Made by a program: the position numbers and the translations under genes | Source: an uncultured Collinsella sp. | GTDB lineage: Bacteria; Actinomycetota; Coriobacteriia; Coriobacteriales; Coriobacteriaceae | Length of the DNA stretch: 64,000 nt | NCBI GenBank assembly: GCA_900541675.1 | Contig: UQKU01000005.1 | Span: 30,560 to 94,559, forward strand | Direction: 5' to 3' | Notes under the pieces: generated by a model | What the model saw: only the letters and a program-made list of their open reading frames with translations | What the model was told of the DNA's origin: nothing | The model's database searches: none | In this document: positions 57,060 to 64,000 of the stretch, piece after piece | Layout of the letters: every line of letters starts with the position of its first letter | Numbering within the stretch: the stretch's first letter is position 1

Positions 57060-58097
57060 ATGGACCTGCCGATCGTCCTGTCCCATAAGACTGCCTGGCT
57101 GTACCACAACGTGGCGCGCCCGTCCGAGCCGCTCTCGCGAGCAAGCAGCCTATACGATGAGGACTCGCTTGCTAACGAGGCGGAGCCGACCGCGAGCCTG
57201 CCCAAATTGGGACTCGATGCCAAGGGACTGAGGGCTTCAACAGCAGTTGGGATCGTTACCGACTATCTGGTTTCGCTTGGTATTCCACGAGAAGAGCTCG
57301 ATCATATCGACACACTCGTCAACTTCGATTTTGAGCGCTCGACGCCGGCTGGATTTAGGTGCCACGTGTTTGGAGCGCCGGTACCTTCAGGCCATCTTAT
57401 CGAGGTGGCAGAGGGCCTTCTGGTGGTTGATGAGGTCATGTGCTTTGTCCAAGCGGGTTCGTGGATGAGCGAGCCCGAGCAGCTGGAATATGGGTATGAA
57501 ATCTGCGCCCGATACCATTTGAATCATCTGTCGACAGGCGATTATATCGAGATGGGGCAGAGGTACACCGTTGCCGACTTGATTGCCTATTGCAATGAGA
57601 ACCGATCTCGTCAGGGGGCCATACGTGCAGCCGCCGTGCTCAGGCGCGTGCACGATGGCGCGCGATCGCCCATGGAGACGGCCGCCGCAATCATGGTCGT
57701 AGCAAAACGTTCCCAGGGAGGGCTGGGATACGCCAAGATCGAGCTCAACCATCGGGTCGATGTTCCCAACGAGTTCAAGTATCTCGCAAAGGCCGGGTAT
57801 TTCGAGATCGACGTATATGCGCCTGCGAGCGGTACGGGGATTGAATACAACGGCTCGGACCATCTTGATAAACAGCGCAGTGCGTCGGATGCGGAGCGCA
57901 TGACCGTGCTGAGCGCGCTGGGCTTTAGGATGATCGTCCTCACCGGGACTCAGTTTGCCCACCAGCTGCAATTGCACCGGGCGATGAACGCCATCGTGCT
58001 CGCTATGGGCCTTAAGTGCGACCGAAGCGAGAAATTCCAGAAACGTCAGAACGACCTGCGAGAGTTCGTGATTCGACACTGGGACGGTGGCCTTTAG
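57060..58097 (+). CDS. Uncharacterised protein with PD-(D/E)XK nuclease-like C-terminal domain
   Basis: 345-residue protein of unknown role. The C-terminal third has the residue layout of Vsr/DUF559-type nucleases: E206 (ARSPMETAA), D251 (GYFEIDVYAP), E262 with G265 (GIEYNGSDH) and R280 in a downstream helix. The N-terminal part (~1-200) has no clear fold; HKTAWLYH near the start loosely recalls AbiEi-like N-terminal regions. No toxin, methylase or helicase partner is adjacent. Near-identical palindromes A and B flank the gene in direct orientation. GGAGG precedes the ATG. The fold is inferred by eye. Confidence 0.6.
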   Translation: MDLPIVLSHKTAWLYHNVARPSEPLSRASSLYDEDSLANEAEPTASLPKLGLDAKGLRASTAVGIVTDYLVSLGIPREELDHIDTLVNFDFERSTPAGFRCHVFGAPVPSGHLIEVAEGLLVVDEVMCFVQAGSWMSEPEQLEYGYEICARYHLNHLSTGDYIEMGQRYTVADLIAYCNENRSRQGAIRAAAVLRRVHDGARSPMETAAAIMVVAKRSQGGLGYAKIELNHRVDVPNEFKYLAKAGYFEIDVYAPASGTGIEYNGSDHLDKQRSASDAERMTVLSALGFRMIVLTGTQFAHQLQLHRAMNAIVLAMGLKCDRSEKFQKRQNDLREFVIRHWDGGL

Positions 58098-58134
58098 GGG
58101 TGCTTTGGTCCTTCTACGGGGCGCTGCGGCAGGC

Positions 58135-58198
58135 AAACCATCACAACATTCGACGTTTTTTGCCAAAATCGGGAAAAGCATCGGATGTTGTGATGGTC
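58135..58198. repeat. AAACCATCACAACATTCGA palindrome, copy B
   Basis: Same orientation and nearly the same sequence as copy A (CATCGG instead of CATCGA), 37 bp after the nuclease-like gene. Together they delimit a ~1.3-kb segment. Confidence 0.9.
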
Positions 58199-58329
58199 TG
58201 TGCTGAGGATGGGCTTGGAAAGTCCGTTTTGCTCGAAGCGACCTGTCCTGTCGTACGGGTGTCGGCATGATTCTCTCGTGGGGTATTATGTTTTCCGAAG
58301 AATAAAACGCCGCGCGAGGGGAGGGCTGC

Positions 58330-59385
58330 GTGGACGGGCACGTGCAACATGACGGCTTTGGCCGCGATATCAACTACCTGCGCATTGCCGTGACCGACAA
58401 GTGCAATTTCCGCTGCATCTATTGCATGCCGGCCGATGGCGTGGCGCCCCGTGCACACGACGAGCTGCTCAGTGTCGAGGAAATCGCCCACTTTGTGCGA
58501 TTGGTGGCGGGGGAGGGCATTCGCCGCGTGCGCCTGACGGGTGGCGAGCCGCTGGTCAGCCGCCGTATCATCCCGCTCATTCGTGACATTCGCGCGATTC
58601 CGCAGATCGAGGACATCTCGCTCACCACCAACGGCGCCCTGCTTCCCAAGTTGGCGCCGCAGCTCAAAGATGCCGGGCTTAACCGCGTCAACATTTCGCT
58701 CGACACGCTCGACCCTACGCTGTTTGGAAAGATCACGCGCCTGGGTCGACTCGAGCAGACCATGGCTGGCATCGACGCGGCGCTGGCTTGGGGCTTTGAG
58801 CCCGTTAAGGTCAACTGCGTTGTTGTGCGCCGGCTCAACCAGGATGTGGCGGCCCTTGCGCGGCTCATGCTCGATCGCCCCATTCACCTGCGCTTTATCG
58901 AATATATGCCCATTGGCGACGAGCGCACGAGCTCGCATTGCGCTGTGGACCCGCATGCGCCCGCGCTCAATCCCGAGCTGTGGGACGCGAGCGATACCGT
59001 GCCGAGCGACGAGCTGCGGGCGCGCATCAATGCCGGGGCCGCCGCGGCGGGACTGGGCGAGCTCGAGCCGCTCGACATCAACGACGCTCCTGCCGGCGCG
59101 GGCCCTGCGCGCTATTGGCACTTTCCGGGTGCGGCGGGAACAGTTGGCTTTATTAGCGCTATGTCCAACCATTTTTGCGCGAATTGCAACCGTCTGCGCC
59201 TGACGGCCGATGGCAACGTGCGTCCGTGCCTGTTCAGCGATGCCGAGTATTCGGTGCGTGAGGCGCTGCGTCGTGGTGATGATATGCAGGTACTTTCGAT
59301 TTGGCGCGATGCCGTGGCCCACAAACCGCAGGAACACGCGATAATTGAGGGCACGCAACGATTTATGTCCCAAATCGGAGGATGA
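58330..59385 (+). CDS. moaA: GTP 3',8-cyclase MoaA
   Basis: Radical-SAM enzyme for the first step of molybdenum cofactor synthesis. The SAM cluster cysteines are C25, C29 and C32 (CNFRCIYC), LTGGEPL follows, and a second C-terminal cluster is indicated by CANCNRLRL and VRPC. The essential C-terminal Gly-Gly is present (SQIGG). The GTG at 58330 is supported by GGGGAGGG. The GGAGGA encoding the last two glycines is also the ribosome site of the next gene, so the two are tightly coupled. Confidence 0.95.
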   Translation: MDGHVQHDGFGRDINYLRIAVTDKCNFRCIYCMPADGVAPRAHDELLSVEEIAHFVRLVAGEGIRRVRLTGGEPLVSRRIIPLIRDIRAIPQIEDISLTTNGALLPKLAPQLKDAGLNRVNISLDTLDPTLFGKITRLGRLEQTMAGIDAALAWGFEPVKVNCVVVRRLNQDVAALARLMLDRPIHLRFIEYMPIGDERTSSHCAVDPHAPALNPELWDASDTVPSDELRARINAGAAAAGLGELEPLDINDAPAGAGPARYWHFPGAAGTVGFISAMSNHFCANCNRLRLTADGNVRPCLFSDAEYSVREALRRGDDMQVLSIWRDAVAHKPQEHAIIEGTQRFMSQIGG

Positions 59386-59389
59386 TCAT

Positions 59390-60685
59390 ATGGCCAAGAG
59401 CAGGTACGCCGATGCCACCAAGGCCGCTCGCAGGGCCGCGATGTCTGGCCACAAAGTCACGGCTGCGGCCGGTAACGCCGCCGCGCCCGCGCAGCCGTCT
59501 GTCAGCGCTGCCACCGAGCCCGCCCGCGACGCCCGTCGCGACGAGCTGACGCATGTGGACGCCAAGGGCGAGGTTCGCATGGTCGACGTGTCCGACAAGG
59601 CCGAGACGCATCGCATCGCCATCGCCGAGGGCACCATCCTCATGCATCCCGAGACGCAGGCCATGGTGCTACAGGACCGCGCCAAGAAGGGCGACGTGCT
59701 TGCCTGCGCGCGCGTGGCGGGCATCATGGCCATCAAACGCACGAGCGACATCATTCCCATGTGCCATCCGTTGCTCATTACCAAGAGCAAGTGCGACATT
59801 GCGCCCATCGCTTCGGCGGGGATGCCTGTCGAGAACGTGCCCGAGGGCTGGGCGCCGGCGCGCGCGGACGGGCAGGTTGGCTTTCACGTACTGGTTACGG
59901 CCGGCGTGACGGGCAAGACAGGTATCGAGATGGAGGCCCTGACTGGCGCGAGTGCCGCGTGTCTGACCATCTACGACATGTGCAAGGCGGTCGATCGCGG
60001 CATGGAGATCGTCGACGTACGCCTGCTGCACAAGGAGGGCGGCCGCTCGGGCGTGTGGGATCGTGCAGAGCGTCAGGCCGCTGCTGTTGAGGCCGTGGCT
60101 GCTGACGGTGCCGCCCTCGCGAGCGCACCCATCGCCGTCGCGCCTGCAGCTCCGGCCGTCCCTGCGATCGCGTTTATCGGTTACCAAAACTCGGGCAAGA
60201 CCACACTCGTCGAGAAGGTCATTGCCGAGCTCACCCGCCGCGGCCTGCGCGTGGGTTCGCTCAAGCATCATGGGCACCACGGCTTTGATATCGATGTGCC
60301 CGCCAAGGATACGTGGCGCCATCACCAGGCCGGATCCAAGCACGTGGGCCTCATCTGCGCCACGCGCTGGGCGGAGTACGCCGACACGCGCGAGGAGGAC
60401 GAGATGCCCGCGCGCGAGCTGCTGTCGCGCTACAACGATGTCGACGTGGTGATCATCGAGGGCTACAAGACCGAGGGCTTCGACAACATCGTCGTCGCAC
60501 GCTCCGGTGTCGACCGTCTGCGCGGCAAGAGCTCGCTCGACCTGGTCGACGGTCACACGCTGGCCCTTGCCTGCAACGAGGCCCTGGCGCGTCAGGCCTT
60601 CGATGCAGGCTTTGCGACCCGAGCCATCAACATCAACGACGCCCGAGCCATCTGCGACCTGATCCAAGACCACCTTCAGGCTTGA
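59390..60685 (+). CDS. MoaC-MobB fusion protein (molybdenum cofactor synthesis)
   Basis: 431-residue bifunctional protein. After an Ala-rich N-terminal extension (~1-50), residues ~52-224 are MoaC (cyclic pyranopterin monophosphate synthase), with EVRMVDVSDK, MCHPL, and the catalytic D196/K199 in YDMCKAVDRGM. An Ala/Pro linker (~225-257) leads to a MobB domain (~258-431) with Walker A GYQNSGKTT and GSLKHHGHHGFDID. MobB is a GTP-binding partner for guanylylation of the cofactor. The gene starts 4 bp after moaA. Confidence 0.92.
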   Translation: MAKSRYADATKAARRAAMSGHKVTAAAGNAAAPAQPSVSAATEPARDARRDELTHVDAKGEVRMVDVSDKAETHRIAIAEGTILMHPETQAMVLQDRAKKGDVLACARVAGIMAIKRTSDIIPMCHPLLITKSKCDIAPIASAGMPVENVPEGWAPARADGQVGFHVLVTAGVTGKTGIEMEALTGASAACLTIYDMCKAVDRGMEIVDVRLLHKEGGRSGVWDRAERQAAAVEAVAADGAALASAPIAVAPAAPAVPAIAFIGYQNSGKTTLVEKVIAELTRRGLRVGSLKHHGHHGFDIDVPAKDTWRHHQAGSKHVGLICATRWAEYADTREEDEMPARELLSRYNDVDVVIIEGYKTEGFDNIVVARSGVDRLRGKSSLDLVDGHTLALACNEALARQAFDAGFATRAININDARAICDLIQDHLQA

Positions 60686-60693
60686 CGCTGCGC

Positions 60694-60785
60694 CGGCCCC
60701 AAGCACCCCATCTCGCCCCTCAAGCCGTCGCTCGCGTACCAAAGTACGCGTCGCTCCTCTTTCGGGGCGACCTGGGGCACTTGGA
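60694..60785. repeat. Composite nested hairpin, copy 3
   Basis: Outer arms CCGGCCCCAAGCACCCCA and TGGGGCACTTGGAACCGG, inner CTCGCCCCT/GGGGCGA, and an apical GCGTACCAAAGTACGC nearly identical to the centre of copy 1 (4323-4421). It lies just after the moaC-mobB stop. Confidence 0.72.
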
Positions 60786-60810
60786 ACCGGCTCGCTGCGC
60801 TGCCATAACA

Positions 60811-60858
60811 TGCCAAAAAGGGACAGGTTTATTTTGGCAGGTTTTATCTGGGCAAACG
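60811..60858 (+). repeat. REP-like element, copy 2 (ACAGGTTTATTTTGG type)
   Basis: Contains AAAAAGGGACAGGTTTATTT and GGTTTTATCTG. It is the reverse complement of the element at 28924-28969 with few changes. Confidence 0.7.
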
Positions 60859-60864
60859 TCATTT

Positions 60865-60902
60865 CCACCACAAAGGGGCCAGGCTCCTTTGTGGTGGTTT
60901 TT
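60865..60902. repeat. CACAAAGG palindrome, copy 2
   Basis: CCACCACAAAGG and CCTTTGTGGTGG with GGCCAGGCT between, followed by TTTTT. The remainder of the 60686-61070 gap is the likely MFS promoter. Confidence 0.78.
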
Positions 60903-61070
60903 GCTTAAGTAGATGTGTGGGACATGCCTTACAATCTACCAAGTAGTTCATGACGGGCGAAAAACGGAGAGAAGGGGCTTGATGCGTCCTTAATGTTTCG
61001 TGCGGATAGATTGATTTGACAGACGGTGGCGAATACCACCGCCCGTATTCGTATGAAACGAGGAGTCTCC

Positions 61071-62357
61071 ATGCTCGCATCTCTTCTCTCAAAACCTCAA
61101 CCTTCGCTGTCCGTGCAGGCCAAGCGCCTGGTGGCGATGCGCTTTCTCATCTACACCGGTTTTCAGACCAGCTACTTTATCGGCGTTATCGGAACACTCA
61201 CCTATGCAGACGATGCCTCGGTCGTGGCGACATCGCTGGCCGTCCTTTTTATGAACGTATTCGTGATCCTTGGATCCTTTGCGGGCGGCGCGGCGCTTGA
61301 CGCCTGGGGCCCGCGCCGTCATTTCTTGCTGAGCATCGTGGGCACGCTGGCAACCGGCGCGGCGACCATTGCCTTTGGCAGCGCGACCGGCATCGTCCTG
61401 CTCGGCGCGGTGCTCCTGGGCTTTGTGATGGGGTTTGCCCAGCCCATCACCACATCCTATCCAGCCTACCTCACCGACGATCCTGTCGAGCTCAAAGACA
61501 TCAACTCTGCCATCGCCATGTTCTCTAACGTGAGTATCATCGTCGGCCCCATGATGGGCGGCTTTGTCGCGGCGGCTACATCGTCACGCGCGGTGTTCGT
61601 GCTCATGATGATTTTTACCGTACTGGCGTTCATTGCCGGCTGGGGCTTTAGACCGCAAGCAGTTCGCGTCGCCGCGCGTGAAAGTACTCCCGCGGACAGC
61701 AGTACAACGGCAATCACTGCCAGCCAAAGCTCCAACCCCAGCACGTTCGCCCGCGTCACCTTCGCGACAAGCATCAAGACAGTCTTCACCAACAGTATCC
61801 TCGCCTTGCTGTTCTGCATCATCTTCCTCTCGAACTTTGGCTACGGTGCCTTCGATCCGCTGGAGTCGTTCTTCTACCGCGATGTCCTGCGCGTTGGTGT
61901 TGAGTGGATGGGCTGGCTCTCGTCGGCAAGCGGTGTAGGCGCGGTGCTGGGCGCCGTCCTCGCGCTCCGCTTGCCACCGCACCTGGTCAACCTTAAAACG
62001 CTGCTCGTGGCGCTTATGTCCGTGGGCCTGGGAAGTTTGCTCTATGTGGGAACGCCGTACGTGGGCGTGGCCCTTGTCGGCCAGATTGCCCTGGGCGTGG
62101 CTTGGGGCGTCGTCAACCCGCTCCACAACACCATCGTGCAAACGACGGCACCGCTCGAGCAACTCGGTCGCGTGAACTCGGTCATGGGCTTTGGCAATAT
62201 GTTCGCCGGCGTGGCCCCGCTGGCGATTGCCCCGTGGCTGGCGGCGACGTTTGGCGTGCAGCAGACGCTCGTAGGGGCGGGCATGGTCGTGACGGCGGTT
62301 CCCGCGGCACTGCTGCTGTTTGGACGCCGGCATTTGGATCGTGCCGCAAAGCGGTAA
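61071..62357 (+). CDS. Major facilitator superfamily transporter
   Basis: 428-residue permease with about 12 helices. The inter-helix 2-3 loop carries DAWGPRRHFL, a variant of the MFS signature, and a hydrophilic central loop (~200-245) is Ser/Thr-rich. The ATG at 61071 follows GAGGAG by 7 bp; in-frame starts further upstream are not supported. Drug or metabolite efflux is the usual role, but the substrate cannot be read. Palindrome C begins right after its stop codon. Confidence 0.85.
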   Translation: MLASLLSKPQPSLSVQAKRLVAMRFLIYTGFQTSYFIGVIGTLTYADDASVVATSLAVLFMNVFVILGSFAGGAALDAWGPRRHFLLSIVGTLATGAATIAFGSATGIVLLGAVLLGFVMGFAQPITTSYPAYLTDDPVELKDINSAIAMFSNVSIIVGPMMGGFVAAATSSRAVFVLMMIFTVLAFIAGWGFRPQAVRVAARESTPADSSTTAITASQSSNPSTFARVTFATSIKTVFTNSILALLFCIIFLSNFGYGAFDPLESFFYRDVLRVGVEWMGWLSSASGVGAVLGAVLALRLPPHLVNLKTLLVALMSVGLGSLLYVGTPYVGVALVGQIALGVAWGVVNPLHNTIVQTTAPLEQLGRVNSVMGFGNMFAGVAPLAIAPWLAATFGVQQTLVGAGMVVTAVPAALLLFGRRHLDRAAKR

Positions 62358-62422
62358 AAACCATCACAACATTCGATGAAAATCGCGATTTTGCCGAAAA
62401 ACATCGAATGTTGTGATGGTTT
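62358..62422. repeat. AAACCATCACAACATTCGA palindrome, copy C
   Basis: Same arms as copies A and B but a different centre (TGAAAATCGCGATTTTGCCG). It begins at the base after the MFS stop codon and may act as a terminator there. Confidence 0.85.
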
Positions 62423-62454
62423 GCGCCCCGGGCCAGGCCACCCTTCGGGTCCGG

Positions 62455-62485
62455 CCACCACAAAGGGGCCAGGCCCCTTTGTGGC
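62455..62485. repeat. CACAAAGG palindrome, copy 3
   Basis: CCACCACAAAGGGGCC and GGCCCCTTTGTGGCG, ~90 bp upstream of the HAD gene. Copy 4 lies directly behind that gene. Confidence 0.75.
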
Positions 62486-62574
62486 GATCGGGTCCCAACG
62501 GCCCGCGCCTTGGTATACCATGTACGCCGTTTGCGAATACACCCCACACCGCCGCACAACCCAGAAAGGCCCCC

Positions 62575-63396
62575 ATGGACACCACCTTCAGCCACATCAA
62601 AGCCGTGTTCTGCGATATCGACGGCACGCTGCTCACGAGCCAGCACACGGTGTCCCCGCGCACCGTGGCGGCGATTCGCGCCCTGCGCGAGCGCGGCGTG
62701 CTCTTTGGCCTGTGCACCGGGCGCGACGCCCACGCGACCGAGGCCATGTATAAGCTCTGGGGCATCGAAGGCCTGGTGGACGTGCTCGTGGGCTGCGGTG
62801 GTGCCGAGGTCATCGACCGCGCGCACGGCATCAACGAGCTGAGCTATCCGCTGCCGGGTGAGACCATCGCGCGCATCTGCAAGCACATGGCGGACCTTCC
62901 GGTAACGCCCGTCTGCCCCCGAGACGGCGTGTTCTACGTGCCCGAGAGCAACGCGTGCGTCGAGCACCTGTCGCGCGTCGACGGCGTGCCCTACCAGGTG
63001 GTCGATTTTGCTGAGTTTTTGCGCGAGCCGCAGCCCAAGGTGATGTTTACCATGGCGCCCGAGGTAATGCCGCGGGTCATCGAGCGGGCGTCGACGTTTG
63101 ACGACGACACCGTTAAGGCGGCGGCTCTGCAGACCACGCAGCGGCTCTACGAGTTCATGGATCCGCGCGTGTCCAAGACGCGCGGCCTTGTGCGCGTGGC
63201 GGAGCTCAATGACATGAAACTCCAGAATATCTGCGTGTTTGGCGATGCCGATAACGACACCTGCATGGTGGCTGACGCCGGCGTGGGCGTGGCCATGGCA
63301 AACGGTAGCGACGTCACCCGTGCCGCCGCCGACTTTGTAACCGCGAGCAACGACGAAGACGGCATCGCGATCTTTATCGAGGAACATCTGCTGTAG
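62575..63396 (+). CDS. Cof-type HAD-IIB hydrolase
   Basis: 273-residue HAD-superfamily phosphatase with a C2B cap. Catalytic D14/D16 (FCDIDGTLL), the motif II Thr/Ser (GLCTGRD), Lys in VSKTRG and acidic motif III (FGDADNDTCM). Sugar phosphates or flavin nucleotides are usual substrates; the specific one cannot be predicted. The ATG at 62575 has AGAAAGG upstream; longer in-frame starts run into the palindromes and are rejected. Confidence 0.9.
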   Translation: MDTTFSHIKAVFCDIDGTLLTSQHTVSPRTVAAIRALRERGVLFGLCTGRDAHATEAMYKLWGIEGLVDVLVGCGGAEVIDRAHGINELSYPLPGETIARICKHMADLPVTPVCPRDGVFYVPESNACVEHLSRVDGVPYQVVDFAEFLREPQPKVMFTMAPEVMPRVIERASTFDDDTVKAAALQTTQRLYEFMDPRVSKTRGLVRVAELNDMKLQNICVFGDADNDTCMVADAGVGVAMANGSDVTRAAADFVTASNDEDGIAIFIEEHLL

Positions 63397-63411
63397 CGCT
63401 AGGGCAGAATC

Positions 63412-63441
63412 ACCACAAAGGGGACAGGTGCCTTTGTGGCG
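63412..63441. repeat. CACAAAGG palindrome, copy 4
   Basis: ACCACAAAGGGGACAGGTGC followed by CTTTGTGGCGG, 15 bp after the HAD stop; probably also its terminator. Confidence 0.75.
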
Positions 63442-63899
63442 GCCTCAGGCGATTTGGGCGAATTGATGCCTAAAATCTGCGCACAAAATCAAATATGATT
63501 GTCTGAACATCACGCTTCTAACCACCGATGAGTTAAAGATATTCCCATCAACTTGGTAGTCTATTCCTCCCGGTTAATGACCTACTGTTCACGGTCGATT
63601 TTCGACCGTTCACAGGATGTTTGCTCTTGAGCAAAATGTTGTGCAAATAAATCTAATGCCATTAAAAAATAATAGGCAACTAAATTACCAGCAGAAACAA
63701 AAAACAGATAGCGAATAAACGAAGGCAAATCTGAGTAAATGTCAAGAGAATTGAGAACTGGCTACAAAAATGTCGGTTTTGTTGCTCGGATGTTTAAACA
63801 ATAGTTACAATAGTATTACTAAGCGTGCGCAATTACAGGTTGCGCAGATACGTTTGATAGTGAAAGAGCAAGATTGCGGTCTCTTGGGGAGAGACATCG
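63442..63899. other. AT-rich non-coding stretch at the right edge
   Basis: No supported gene. It is visibly richer in A/T than the rest of the window. It contains a small palindrome (ACGGTCGATTTTCGACCGT, 63591-63609) and a plausible promoter near 63800-63830 (ATAGTTACAATAGTATTAC). It looks like the long leader of the short frame starting at 63900 and may be horizontally acquired DNA. Confidence 0.5.
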
Positions 63900-63935
63900 A
63901 TGAAAGCGAATTCAGAAAAAACTAGGCTCTGTTAG
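63900..63935 (+). pseudogene. Start of an interrupted gene
   Basis: ATG at 63900 has GGGGAGAG seven bases upstream and reads MKANSEKTRLC then stop. A strong start with an immediate stop, exactly where a GGCTCTGTTAG sequence begins (63925), suggests a gene cut by an insertion. The original product is unknown. Confidence 0.4.
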
Positions 63936-64000
63936 ACCAAATTTGACACGATCGGCTGTTCGTCGAACCGGAAAATAATCGGGCTATCCCCGCCCATCGC
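63925..64000. mobile_element. Possible insertion-sequence end (cut by window edge)
   Basis: GGCTCTGTTAGACCAAATTT resembles the terminal inverted repeats (GGCTCT...) of ISL3-type elements. No transposase is in view because the window ends 76 bp later. The call rests on the terminal motif and on the abrupt break of the short frame at 63900. Confidence 0.35.

Noticed and set aside
62413..62574. N-terminal extension of the HAD protein
   Set aside because: It translates through two intergenic palindromes; the ATG at 62575 has a ribosome site and begins the family sequence.

Overview
The window looks like a chromosomal segment of a high-GC, anaerobic, gut-type actinobacterium of the class Coriobacteriia, most likely Collinsella. 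The basis is protein-level resemblance recalled from memory plus gene content: two large YhgE/Pip proteins, FeoA-FeoA-FeoB with a Cys-rich partner, an HPr with Asp at position 46, a GlnR-like regulator, a full kdp regulon, lactate racemase genes, and strong G/C preference at third codon positions. No database search was possible. I saw no rRNA, tRNA or CRISPR array.

Layout. 1-1508 is the end of an exopolysaccharide regulatory module (Wzz-like tail, tyrosine kinase, PHP-type tyrosine phosphatase). 1548-17496 is mostly housekeeping: GNAT, HtpG, two abutting YhgE/Pip proteins, an EamA exporter, an M20 peptidase, a gutted MFS gene, HisS and PEP carboxylase. 17916-22515 is a lactate racemase locus made of two convergent units: larA-larD on plus, and larB-larC-tetR on minus. 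Its LarC lacks the C-terminal half, and larE is not in the window. SerB, AspS and HPr follow. 25889-29221 is a ferrous iron uptake cluster. 29408-37677 is the potassium regulon: kdpDE on minus, diverging from kdpFABC on plus.

37925-48799 centres on sugar-acid catabolism. It has an OYE-type flavoprotein, a GntR repressor diverging from a GntP permease, an IlvD/Edd-family dehydratase, a second GntR, KDPG aldolase and KDG kinase on minus, and a diverging LacI regulator. Together these encode a plausible semi-phosphorylative Entner-Doudoroff route: sugar acid -> KDG -> KDPG -> pyruvate + glyceraldehyde-3-P. 48934-50984 pairs a full-length glutamine-synthetase-like protein that has lost several metal-binding residues with a GlnR-like regulator. 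HtrA, LigA, a tiny coupled ORF and a frameshifted MATE exporter follow. 57060-58097 is an uncharacterised protein with a PD-(D/E)XK-like tail, bracketed by near-identical palindromes. 58330-60685 is moaA plus a moaC-mobB fusion, then an MFS transporter and a HAD phosphatase. The right edge is AT-richer and seems to end in an insertion sequence that interrupts a short reading frame.

The most unusual feature is the repeat load between genes. Several families of 30-130 bp palindromes sit there. Pairs of one subtype bracket single transcription units (kdp, a gntR gene, the nuclease-like gene, the HAD gene), and members of a pair resemble each other more than other copies. This bracketing, the PD-(D/E)XK-like gene inside one bracket, and the metal-site-deficient GlnA homologue next to a GlnR homologue are the best candidates for undescribed biology.
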